From NCBI GenBank assembly GCA_008921705.1, contig VFFE01007789.1, forward strand, positions 2,235,285 to 2,299,284: 64,000 bases of DNA, in the 5' to 3' direction. A program made the translations under genes and the position numbers. The notes under the pieces were generated by a model. That model saw nothing but the letters and a program-made list of their open reading frames with translations. It did no database searches and was not told the origin of the DNA. The DNA is from Burhinus oedicnemus. Lineage: Eukaryota > Chordata > Aves > Charadriiformes > Burhinidae. How positions within the stretch are numbered: position 1 is the stretch's first letter; the number at the start of each line of letters is the position of its first letter. Below are positions 13,533 to 25,700 of the stretch, piece by piece.

Positions 13533-16500
13533 ACTACTCTGCTTGTCTTGTGTATTTCTTTGCATGAACAATTTACACATAAAATATTCTCTAATTTCTC
13601 TGTTTTTAAACTATGCAAAGTAAGAAGACCTGGAGAAACAGATTGGATTTAGCACTTCTAAACTATCAGCATAATCTCTTCCATCTAGAAACCACCATAT
13701 AGATGAGAAACCAGCTTACTGGCTATTTTAAAGTGAAACTGGTAATATTTAAAGACTTCCAGAGAAACAGATGGGTAAAAGATTTAGTGAGGAAATATTT
13801 AATCAGCAGAGATTTGGCAAATAAATCTGTAAATGAATCCTTTCATGTGTGCTCTTTTCATTACAGGAAAGCAATATCCCTGCTGCCAGTCATTTCCCAG
13901 CATTTTCAGTGCCTAAGGGCACCTTACCACACATTGCCCCAACAGACTTAACTGTTTTAGCAACAGGCTCCTATACTTACAGGCCAGATAATACAGCCTT
14001 TCACGTGAAAAAAAAAACCAAACAACCAAACAACTTTCATGTTTTGACATCCCTCTGAGGGTCCCAGAGGAAGGTTCTACTTCTGGAGGTTGTCGACTGA
14101 ACAAATCCAGAAATGGAATAATATGGTTCCCTAAGAAGCAATTTGAAGTGTGACTTTGATGATCCAGAGATTAATGATTTGGGGGTAAAACTCTAATCTT
14201 GTAATTCAGTGAAGTGAGCAAGGAAAAGGAATAAAGATCAGCTTTTCACTGACCCCGTTGTTTTATAAAAAATCCACCAAACTGGTTTTCTGAAACCAGT
14301 TTTGTAACAGCCTAAATTCACGTAATAGCAATACCTTACAAGCCCTCGCCATAATATTAACTGTCGGGTATTTATAGCTCCCACTCTTTATATCACAGGA
14401 AAAGTATGCAGGGTCTTATCTCTGGAGAGCAGAGATCACAGTGTCAGGTAACTCAACAGTCACTTTTTATAATGTAGTAGCTTCAACAAATAATACAACA
14501 TAAGCCTTAAAAAGGCAAAGCATTTAATGTGTGAAACCTTTTAGTCTATTTTGGAGGAATTATACAACTAAGAAATAGTGATTTCACATTGGCAACTCTT
14601 TTTTCTTATTGGCTTCCAGGCACAGCCATGATTTATATGTGATTCTTAATAGAAATCTATGCCAGAATGATTTCTTCAAACCCTAGACAGCTTTTCTTTC
14701 CAGCCCTTAACTGAGCTTATAAAATGCAACAGGTGTTACAGTAACTGTACTTGTTCCTTTCTTCTTGAGGTAACTATGTGCCACAAAGAAATTGAGAAGC
14801 TCTTACCTGCGTTTTCCCAAACATATTGAAGGAGGCTTTACTGTGTACATATTCACTAGAAATAATAACACTAAGTTACTTCCATTTACCACAGCTGCTT
14901 TCTATCTACTTCACATTAAACCATAACTATCCCTGTGATCTCCCTTTAGGGAAACCTCCACTCACCATACTTACAGCATTAAAATAACAAATAGATTTGG
15001 GGAAGTTACAACATAACTATTCCAAAGACTAGCAGGTGGTTGACGTGGCTAAGACAGGATATTGCATTTTACGTTTTTTGTTATATAGATAACCTGAAAG
15101 AACAAGTCCACGCAACCAGGTACCCTGTAATAACAGGTATGGGATGTTACAGACATTAGAAACATGAAAAAAACAATTATTGAAATGAGTAAACACGTCG
15201 ATTCTTGCTCATGCTTTTGTCTGTTCCAAATAACCTGAACAGAAATGGTGTATGTGTGATTACACTCAGCAACATATTGAAATGCTTGGGCTTTACAGTG
15301 ATTTCCATCCAGATGACCACCAAAAGAACAAAATGAAATTCACTAATATTTGAGAGGAAAGCAAATTGTTATACTGATGTGTGAACTCACTGGAGTCCAC
15401 AGGTCTCTGCTACAAATTATGCTGGAATTTATTTCATGAAATTATAGCAGACGAAGCAGCCACCTTCAGTTCTGACAACAAATGCAATGTCTTACCAACT
15501 CTGGCCCATGATACAAGGGCAATGCATTGGCTTCTACTGTTTCTACCTGCACGTCAATTTAGGAAAAAACGTATTTAATGATGATTTATGCTAAAGAATT
15601 GTATACTTTACAACAATCTGTATATTATAATATTTTTTATGTTACAATGCCTACAGAAATTGGGTGTAAGGTGTTGAGTGTTGGCTGTTTATAAAGCAAG
15701 ATGCTGTGATTATTTAAGACATAAAAATCAGGTTTTCATGTAAATTTTGAACACTTCATTGTGGCAGTTGCGTTTCATTATTTGTGAGGTCTACATGAAG
15801 AAAGAGTTTCATATTAAAAGTCCAGTTTACAGAGCTCTGTAAGGGGTTATGAAAAAAATTTATATTCTTTCTCAGACTTGCAGGTCTTTAGGGAGGAGGG
15901 CTTTTCTGCCTCTAAAGAATATAATGCAATTATTAAAAATCTCATTAGGATCTGTCTACACTACTCTAAAATTTGGTATGTTGTATATTTCAAGCCTCGT
16001 ATGACTTTAAATATATTAATTTCAGTTTTTAGTCCCAAATTTAAAGGAAAAATTCAGTGCTGAAAATGGTAAGCACTGAAATGTGTTTGTGTACACTTCA
16101 AAAAAAGAAAAACATGGTGTCTTTGTTTGCCAGTATAATTGCTGTACTTTCCCCACCCAAAATTATACCTCATCTCTAATATAAATGTAAATGAATGTTA
16201 GTGATGAAGAACAGCTACCATCTATGCATGTTCCTGGTACGTGAAGGCTACCAGATATGCAGTTGCAAACTTGCTGCCAGTTTATCCTCCTGGTCTTCAG
16301 AGAAAGGGAAATACGCAGATCCTCAGCTGGTATAAACTGTCAACTGTACAGGAGTGAATGCTATTATAATCATTCATGTCAGCCTTTATTCCCGTCCCTC
16401 TAGGATCCTTATCACTAGCTTTTTGATTATTAAATTATGATTGCCCTTTAAAGTTGAAGTATGTTCAGTGAAGTATTATTATTATTATTAAAAAAAAAAT

Positions 16501-19500
16501 TATACCTGCAACCCCCAGAAATAGCCCCTAAAATAACAAAGCACAGAACCAAACAGCCATAAAAATAAACACTGCTTAATCTTTCTGCATACAGTTCAAG
16601 TCCGTTTGCAGCATACACATTCTGGAATTGTCTGTTCTTAGCACTTCTAGAGTGTTCTTATTAGATGAAACTGGGAAACTTTAAAGTATTGGTATATTTA
16701 ATTTAAAATCCAAGAACCTGAGCTGTTATGAATCACAGTTCTCCATACTATGGCCAGCTATATGGGCTAATCATTCATACGTTAACCTCAGTTTGACTTG
16801 CTATACTGACAGCAATGTGGAAATACATGATTTATGAGGTAAAGAAAGTTTAATCTATTAGAAGAAAAACACTAATTCAAGCACATCACACCGTGGGCTA
16901 AAAAATAAAAGGCTTTTTCCCACTAGATATTTATCCCTCACTGGACTGAACCTTTCTGGCCACCAGCTGTCCACCCACAAAGATCATAAAGGATTGTGTC
17001 AACCCAAATCTTAATGCAAGTTTAAGAGAGAAAATGGGATGTTTTATGCTGGCTTCTGCATAAGGGCAAATTTCACCCAGAATGTATATCAGATTTTTTT
17101 GTATGACTCGGTTTGTTTCAGGCTATTACCTAATAATCTCTACTGCTGTCAGAAAGGTTATAGAACAAACAGATTTTCTCAGGGGGATAGCCTACAAGAT
17201 TTCTTGAGGCCCCTTCCAACCCTATTTTTCTACACTCCTATAATTTCGGAAAGACACTAAGATTTTCATACTGTAGCTGGAATCTGAACCAGAGTATTGC
17301 TTCACTACTCTGAATGGCAAAAGTGGAGTCTGAATGCCAGAGCTTCAAAGCTGACCATTAAACTCCATGACATACAACAGAGGAAATGTTCCATCCAACT
17401 CCCCTGCGTCCAAGCTGGAATTCTTGAAAATCCTGGCATTGTTTCCTTTTTTACACAGTCCTGTTAATCCTAGGAAACCACAAAAGCCCAAAGAACCACA
17501 CAGCAATTTGATTAGTAGTATACTTTGCACACTGTACGGTGAGTAAAGAAAACGGGACACAGTAAAAGTGATGTTCTAGTATGTATGTCCTTAGGCACAG
17601 ATAGATGAGAGGGAACTGAGCTCCGTGGATTCCTGGGGTAACTTTGTCAAATCACTCAACTTAGTTTTAAAACGCTAATTTTTTTTTTATTTTGGAGTGC
17701 TTCTGTGCTCTTAGTCGACATGCTTTCTTCCTCCATGTTCCAAATCCATATCAAAGCAAAGTTCACACCCTCTATGCCTTCATGGAAACACAACGACTAG
17801 GAGTATCACTGCTCATTCTTTCAGGACAGCACTGTCCAGAGGCATTCAAACTCCAAACCTGGAGGTATAATAGATATCTTAATTTGAGAAACAGTGGTAA
17901 TTAGTCCTATTGTGGTGCTATAACAACACAGCTGTACCATTTCCAGGACCCCAGTATTTCTAATGGTTTTCTGCTGCATAATTCCACAAGACAATTTAGC
18001 AGAGCTATCTGGGGATCTCAGGATTGTTCTGCACTGTGAAATGTAAATAGATCCTTTATAGTTTAGTTCTCCATCAAGCATGGAACTAGTACTCTCTAAT
18101 TCACAAAAATGCAACTGCAATTAACATTCACTAAAAGTATTGCAGCACTAAGGTACTAAATTATTTGGAAGGAAGAGAGGTACCCTAGAATGAGAAAACT
18201 GCGATACAGTAATTCGAAAAATAGACTGTTACTTTGAATGCAATAATGGTATCCATTCTGTGTCTAAAAAAAGAATAAAATAATACAACTAGACCCCAGT
18301 AACTGCAGAAACTCCATAGTACTAGATATGAGAGCCAGGGGTTCTCTACAAAAGTATTAAAAATGGCTTCATCAACAGAAGATAAATGATCTCACAGGGG
18401 CGACTGACATTACAATATTAAAGGAAACATCACTCACCATAACCTTTGGTTAGCCAGTGCACTCTTTAGTGCACTATACAGTATGTTCATAGGTAAAGCT
18501 GTGTTTAGTCTACCTTCTGCCCCAGATTCTGCGGAAAAAAAAGAGGTGTTCTTTTCATTCCAGGCTTATGTTTTACCTCTAAGTAAAAAAAGAATGCAGA
18601 AAAGTTTCTAAAGTTGAACAAATCTGGAAAAAAGAAAATCTAGAAAATGCAAGATTTTGATCAAACTAGGCTCCCTCTAAGCATTGCCAAAGCCATGTGA
18701 ATTTTAAAAAAATCTAAGAGCAGAAGGAAGAAAATGCTAATGAAAGAAGGGGATAGGATTTCATACTAATCCATATGCCTCTAGGATAAGATGCAACATC
18801 CATGTCTGTTTTCCAAGACTTCATAATGCAATACTAAAACTGTAGGGTTGTAAACAAATTGATACAGCTCTGCTGGGATCGATTACACTGTGTAAATACA
18901 CTGAAATACATCAGAACTTCCTTGCACTTCAACTTGTATTTCTCTGTAGTGTAGACAGCTCTAATAAGTAAAGCAGCCCACCCTGACTGACATACTTCAG
19001 CAATTCTAAACCACAATTATCCTTTTGTGCGTATCGTTAAGTGCATAAAGAACCTTTTTTATAAAACTATTGCAAGACACAAAATACTTCTTCCCAGAAG
19101 GGAAACTGTATAGTCAGAACATCTCATTGCTTTTAGAACGAAGATAATTATGAATAATATGATGGGAACTTTCAGAACATACTGCATCAATCAAGTTCTG
19201 CATGAGTAATTATAATAATGTTTTTTAACATCATTAATTTTGTCTGCAGAACATGTCTCAGATTTCTGGAATACAAGATTTCTTCCCCAAAGGACATTAG
19301 CCCTCAGCATAAATTCTTGGTAAATTACTATGACTCTGCTCAGAACATCCGAGTAGTAAAGAAACATTTGTTTTCTGGACTAGGATTTGGATGTTGAGGT
19401 CACAGAAGGTATTGTCTGCAAGCTGGCTAGTTTCCTTCTGTGGCAATTGTTGTTTTGAAAGATTTTACAAATGTGTACAAGCTGTTAGGTGTCGGAAGGC

Positions 19501-20579
19501 TTATGTCAGTAAGCATTAAAATTCTTTTTCCTTCCAGTGGGAAGCCAGCTTACTTCTTTCTCTTTATTGCTACTTGAATGAGAATCTATCCATTTCTTAT
19601 GGTTCTGTCTTCAGATTTCAAGTTAATTTTTTATTTTTAATGTAGTTATCATAAAGAAAGGAATTAATAATTTCTCTGCAGAAGTCAACTGGTTGAGAAC
19701 AGCTGTTACAAAAAACCAAAATTAATTGTAAGTAAGGCTTACTTTCAAAGGGCAGAAGTATGAAAAATGAAGCAAAGAGCTAGTTTGTTACAAATCACAC
19801 AAACTAATAGTAGATTCAGAAATTACTACAGTTTCATATAACCAATGATTCCTCAAGCATTTCATAATAATAATGAGAAAAAAAAGATAAAGTTCAAAGA
19901 AAGGGCAGAAGTTGCACAGATAAGACATATAGAGGAAAGCAGATGGAGAACCGAAATGGGGAAGAGAGGACTAGAAAGGAGATAAGGAACTAATTACTTG
20001 AACTGATGACAGGCCATCCATGGGGAGATACCAGAATTGTGAGATTGTTGTCAGTAACAATATGACCCTAAGATAGGTTTTAAGCAAGACAGTCATATAG
20101 TGAAGTTCTCAGTTTTCTGAAACATAGATGATGCTGCTTACTTTATGCAGGTCTGTCTTACCACACAAGAAGTGTGGTCAGGCTAACTAATAGTCATTCA
20201 GAATACTTGTGAAATTAAATTCCTTTTTAATAAGGAGTCATATTAAATCTTTTGTAAATTATACCATTTTCAGTTAAACCAGCTCTGAATTAACAATTTC
20301 ACCAGAGTCAACAAACAACACTACAAACCAAGAAATTTTTTCTTATTTTTCGTAAGGCACTGATCCTGATTTCTATGCAAAACAAGATAGATCAGATGGC
20401 AAGAATGAGACTTAGCGAGACCTATTGGCAAGGAATTAAGTTCAAATATAATATTTGCTCCCTTGCAAGAAAAGAAAATAATATATGGGATTATTCTTTT
20501 CCTCAAATTTGTATTATTTACTTCCCTTCCTGTCCATTCATACTTGTTTGTTTGTTTCTCCCCTGTCATTGCAATACAT
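13533..20579. other. AT-rich intergenic DNA with one old CR1 tail
   Basis: Apart from a degraded CR1 tail near 17.2 kb, I see no gene. There is a (TTA)n/poly-A spot near 16470-16500. The frame at 17821-18120 (minus, 99 codons) has no recognisable domain. Confidence 0.55.
17172..17250 (+). mobile_element. Degraded CR1 3' tail
   Basis: 'TTCTTGAGGCCCCTTCCAAC' followed by 'CTACACTCCTATAATT' matches the end of plus-strand CR1 elements with several substitutions, so it is probably an old insertion. The upstream boundary is not clear. Confidence 0.55.
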
Positions 20580-21701
20580 CATGGAATCATAGAATGGTTT
20601 AGGTTGGAAGGGACCTTAAAGATCATCAAGTTCCCACCCCCTTGCCATGGGCAAGGACACCTCCCACTAGACCTGGTTGCTCAAAGCCTCATCCAACCTG
20701 GCCTTGAACACTTCCAGGGACGGGGCCTCCACGGCTTCCCTGGGCAACCTGTTCCAGTGCCTCACCACCCTCACAGTGAAAAATTTCTTCCTGAGGTTTA
20801 ATCTAAATCTACCCTCTTCCGGTGTGAAGCCATTACCCCTCGTCCAATCACTACATGCCCTTGTAAAAAGGCCCTCTCCAGATTTCATGTTGGCCCCTTT
20901 CAGATACTGGAAGGTCACCGTAAGGTCTCCCTGGAGCCTTCTCTTCTCCCAGCTGAACAACCCCAACTCTCTCAGCCTGCCTTCATAGGAGAGGTGCTCT
21001 AACCTGCTGATCATCTTTGTGGCCCTCCTCTGGACCTGCTCCAACAGGTCCATGTCCTTCTTACACTGGGGGCTCCAGGGCTGGACACAGTATTCCAGGT
21101 AGCGTCTCATGAGAGCAGAGTAGAGGGGCAGAATCACCTCTCTCAAACTGCTGGCCATGTTTCTTTTGATGCAGCCTGGGATGTGGTTGGCCTTCTGGGC
21201 TGCAAGCGTACATGGCCAGCTCATCTACCAACACCTCCGAGTCCTCCTCCTCAGGGCTGCTCTCGATCCATTCTCCACCCAGCCTGTATTGGTGCTTGGG
21301 ATTGCCCCAACCCACATGCAGGACCTTGCACTTGGCCTAATTCAGCTTCATGAGGTTGGCACAGGCCCACTTCTCAAGCCTGTCCAGGTCTCTCTGGATG
21401 GCATCCCTTCCTTCCAGCGTGTCACCACAGAGATTGGTGTTGTCAGCAAAGTGCTGAGGGTGCACTCAGTCCCAACATCCATGTCACCAACAAAGATGTT
21501 AAACAGCACCGGTCCCAGTACTGACCCCTGAGGAACACCACTTGTCACTGCTCGCCACTTGGACATTGACCCATTGACCTCAACTCTCCAAGTGCAGCCA
21601 TCCAGCCAATTCCTTATCCACTAAGTGGTCCATCCATCAAATCCATGTCTCTCCAATTTAGAGACCAGGATATCACGCGGGACAATGTCAAATGCCTTGC
21701 A
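20580..21701 (-). mobile_element. CR1 LINE copy B, 5'-truncated
   Basis: This is a minus-strand CR1 of about 1.1 kb. The 3' tail is at the left ('AATCATAGAATGGTTTAGG' on the plus strand). The 5' truncation lies at about 21701, just after the part corresponding to the reverse-transcriptase motif around the first catalytic Asp. Compared with copy C it has a 17-18 bp deletion near 21210. The block 20622-21034 is nearly identical to C (33211-33623; I count 2 mismatches), while sequence on both sides is much more different. Its box at the second RT catalytic site reads about 'FADN', close to the family FADD. It is broken by frameshifts and encodes no enzyme. Confidence 0.93.
20667..21566 (-). pseudogene. 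CR1 copy B RT C-terminal remnant
   Basis: Two overlapping minus-strand frames carry reverse-transcriptase thumb and C-terminal text. Frame 21566-21348 starts with '[20 protein letters not shown]' (the conserved [10 protein letters not shown] motif). Frame 21224-20667 contains '[17 protein letters not shown]', 'RVQRRATK'-like text and '[20 protein letters not shown]'. A frameshift and an internal deletion separate them. Confidence 0.85.
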
Positions 21702-22230
21702 TCCCAAAGATACACCATTGTGTACACATTTAATTGGTAGAGACATAAGAAATAATAAAGGTAAACAGTCATAGGTTTAGGAGGTTTAAGTTTGTAAAAC
21801 ACGGCTCACCAGTGGAAGGGGTATGCTGCCTCTTATACAAAGCAGTCAGACATCTAAACATTGCAAGCAACACCGGTGTTTCTTAGAAAGAAGGTTCCTG
21901 TGTTCCCATTCAGTCCATAGGAGTTATAGAAGAAAAAGGCATCATGAGTCCTTTTGATGAAGTCTGACAAAGTTTCCATATATCCACGTCAGTAGTCCAC
22001 TAAGGCTGCATGACAATGAAGTTGTAGCCGTAGGGTCAGGCCCAGCAGGGTTACCGTGGATAACATCAGTAACCTCAAAATGCATGAACCTGCTACAGCA
22101 AAGGCACCCTCCCACATTATTTGAAGGAAAAAAGATGTGAAGGATGACCTCAGACTTTAGCCCATAGTGGATTTGGCCATCTCATCTGGTTAGCCACTGA
22201 CTAGGTCTACACTGTGATAGCTACTCTCCT
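21702..22230. other. Intergenic spacer between two CR1 copies
   Basis: About 530 bp with no recognisable gene or repeat. Confidence 0.5.
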
Positions 22231-22750
22231 GAGCATAGAACCATAGAAAAGCCTAGAGTGGGAGACATGTCTGGATATCATCTCATTCAACCTTCTGTTG
22301 AAAATGGGGCTTCAGATTTGGTTATCCAGGGCTCTGTGCAGCTACGTCTTAAATATTTCCTGTGAGAGACAGTCCACCAGTTCTCTGGGTAACCTGTTCC
22401 AATGTCTAGTTGTACTCATGATGAAGAGCGACAAAAGAACCTCTATCTTGTCTATACATACTTTCCAGTATTGCAAGACTGTGATTAGATTCCCCCCAAG
22501 CTTTCTTTTCTCCAGGCTGAATAAACCCATTTCCTTCAATCTTTCTTCATTTTTTCAGGTTCTAGAACTGTCTAATTATCTTGGTAGTTCCCTGCTAGAT
22601 CCTTCACAGTTTTTCAATATCTCTTGAAAGTGGGGAGACCAAAACTGGACACAGTGTTCCATGTGTGGCCGAATTGGTGACTAGAGTAGAATAATCACAA
22701 CCCTTGATATGCAGGTTATACTTTTGCTGATACAGCCCAGGTCATGGATG
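22231..22750 (-). mobile_element. Old diverged CR1 LINE fragment
   Basis: The plus-strand text passes through the CR1 landmarks in order but with many changes: 'GGTAACCTGTTCCAATGTCT', 'TTTTCTCCAGGCTGAATAAA', 'CAAAACTGGACACAGTGTTC', 'GAGTAGAATAATCAC' and 'GATACAGCCCAGG'. The minus-strand frame 22539-22342 retains '[21 protein letters not shown]'-like residues of the RT C-terminus. The divergence indicates an older subfamily than copy B next to it. Confidence 0.82.
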
Positions 22751-25700
22751 TGGGATGTGTATTCCAGAGACTTAATGTGAAGACATGACACAAGATCATA
22801 GACAATGCTGATCATCCCAAATATCATGTGGTTCCACCACTGAACTTCTCCTATCTGCACCCAGACTATCTGGCTGACCACAGCCTAGAGGGTTGAAGCA
22901 GGAAGGCTTCCCAGACATTCTGCCTCTGTTCTGCCTCAGCAAATGGAAGAACCAGGACAACAGGCAGCTGTGCATTCAAGGTGTCCGCCCAGCACAGTAG
23001 CACAATCTTCAGATCCAACAATCCTAAGCCTAATTTCTGCATTCTGCTTAAAATAATAGGAAGGAAAACATCAAATTGTAAATCATCCCACAGACAAAAA
23101 ACCCCAACCACACATCTTATAATGATGATCATTCTTTTCTAGGTTACTTGAAAAGAATATTAGTCTGACACTTAAAATTACATATATCTATGTTTAGGTA
23201 TATAAAATTGTCAGAAATGGTACCTTGACATTCCCAGTCTGGTTTATTCCCTACTTGGTCTATTCCCAAAGGAGTATTAGCCCTACCAAGGTAGTCCTAA
23301 GTCACTGTCATTCACACTCAGTGATTAGTTACTGATGTACAAAATGCAACGGCAGCAGCAAGGAAAATACAGGAGGCTTAGACCAGAATTCAGTACAGGA
23401 TGATGGTTACGATATTAATTCAGAAGGTGATTGCAACTGGAATGTCTAGTAATCTCTTAGACTAACCAATTTATAGAAATCTATTGTCAGCCTAGTAACA
23501 TGGAGAAAAGAAATCATTTCACACAGCCCAGTTAAAAGTACGTACAATTGTGTCCTTGGAAGATGTAATCCTTTCAATTTCAGTACATCCTGAAGCAGAT
23601 GGAAGGTCTCCTGATGAGATTTTTCCTTCCTCTGCGTAGGAGTCCCTCACATCAAAATAAAGTTGCTTCTTTCCTGTCTTTCATTGTTCCAGTTCTGTGG
23701 GGTTAGGAGATCACTTTGCCTAGCAGGGCATCTTTTTAATTAAATATATCCTTTTCAGAGATAGCTCTACAGCATCTTCACGAGGGCTAGACTGGGTGGG
23801 GTTTGATCAGATATGGCTGATTTTAAAGAAGTATTTCCCCATGAGAACAGCACTATGGCATGTAAAATGAATGTATTTCAAGCTGCTGCAGCTTTTGTAG
23901 GCATGTGATTATTAAAACTACTGACTTGTGAAAATTTTATTTTGGTGATATTAAACAAACATTTACTCTAAGTCATATACTTACATAGGAGGAACTGATA
24001 GCTTGCACATAAAGATTTGGATTTATATAAACATAAAAACTGGAACTGTAAATGTAAATGTAATAAAAACTCCATAGATAATAGGGATGTCTTTTTAAAT
24101 ATTTGCTCAATCTTTGCCGTTAATATTTGTGTCTAAACCTGCATTCCACAATTTCATAACTCTAAATAACTAACAGATTGCCTTTTAAATTATCTAGCAC
24201 AAAAAGGAAGGTAGATTCTATTCATTCACTGGTTTACATTTTTCTAAACTTAAGTGACTGGTTTGAAAAACAGCCACCTCAGCTGCAGAAACAGGTCAAA
24301 CATCTACTGCAAGAGACTGATTTTTTTGATGACTGGAGCTTCTCTGAATAGTTTGTCAAATTCATAATACCAATATGTTCGTGTATTTAAAAGTTTCTTT
24401 TGATGAAGTTTGAGGCAGAATCGTGAATTACTCATGGATTACTCAAAAGACTTCTCACATTCCAAGAAATCTGTTTCTGAATTTTGTGCCTGTATAAAAA
24501 AAAACACAAACCAAAGCAAAAGTCAGCCAGCGTGGGCTGTGGTTGCAAGTATTTTGCAAAGCTGCATTATTTAATTAGGAAATTTAAACAGAAAGAGGTT
24601 GTGTGGCTTAATATCTAGTTGTGCAATAAATAGTACAGCTCATTTTGTTTAAAGTATGGATTCATTTCTGTTGTGTTATGTTTTATCATAAAAGTGGCTT
24701 CAAAGTGCTGAAGTTTTGCTGAACAACCTAATTGTGTGCCTGTAATAGGGTATGCTAGCTTTATAAAATGTGACCTCGGGCCAAGAACTGTCTTGAAAAA
24801 GAAATGTATTCTTGTCCTTTATTGAAAATGCTTATCTGCAATGTAAGGAATCTGAATAGGATTTAACATTTAAAATAATGACATCTAATGACATCTAATA
24901 TTTGACACAGTGAAATAGACTGACAGTCACATTTGAAAAGCAGGAAGTTGCTACAGAAATGATAGTCATTATCAAGATAAAATGAGAAAAAAAAGTTAAA
25001 AATATTCTGATTCCATTAACTGCTAGGCATAATCTTCAATGCAATAAAACAGAGAAGCCAGTGGAGAACTTACTGGCGAAAAAGCGAAATGCAGATGGGT
25101 GTCATTGAGGTCAAAGATAATTCTTCGTTGATTGGCTTTCACAAGCAGTATAAACCCATATAGTTAAATAATACTACACAATTCAGTACGAGTGACGTTT
25201 AAAATTGGCTGTCGTGAGTTAAATATATAATCCTGGTATCCTTGGTGATCGCTTTGCAATCTAGCTTTGATTTTAAAACATAACTGTGCCTCAAAAAAGC
25301 TGGGGGGGGGTGGGGTAGTGGTGGATATGGGGAAACTACCTAGCATTAGTGCTACCAGAACAAATCATTTCAATGACCAACACAAATACACTGAAATAAT
25401 TACGGCCATAGAGCAAGCAGAGAGCAGTAGTTGAGCAAGACTATAACTTTTTCTATCTACAATTATTTCACATAGAGCTGCAGATATTTTCTTTGGATCA
25501 GCTGAGGGTCAATTCTCAGGGTGCTCCTGTCTCTGCCCCTCAGTCATTTCAGAATTGCTCATACTATTTTTTTTTTCTCCCAGGACAGTGCAAAAAAAGG
25601 CTTATATTCTTGTCTCAGTCACAATAATAAATTATATACTTGCTGTCAGCCCTTATTAATGCCTTGGTGAAAATGAAAGCAAAATGGCAGCCCTTCACAA

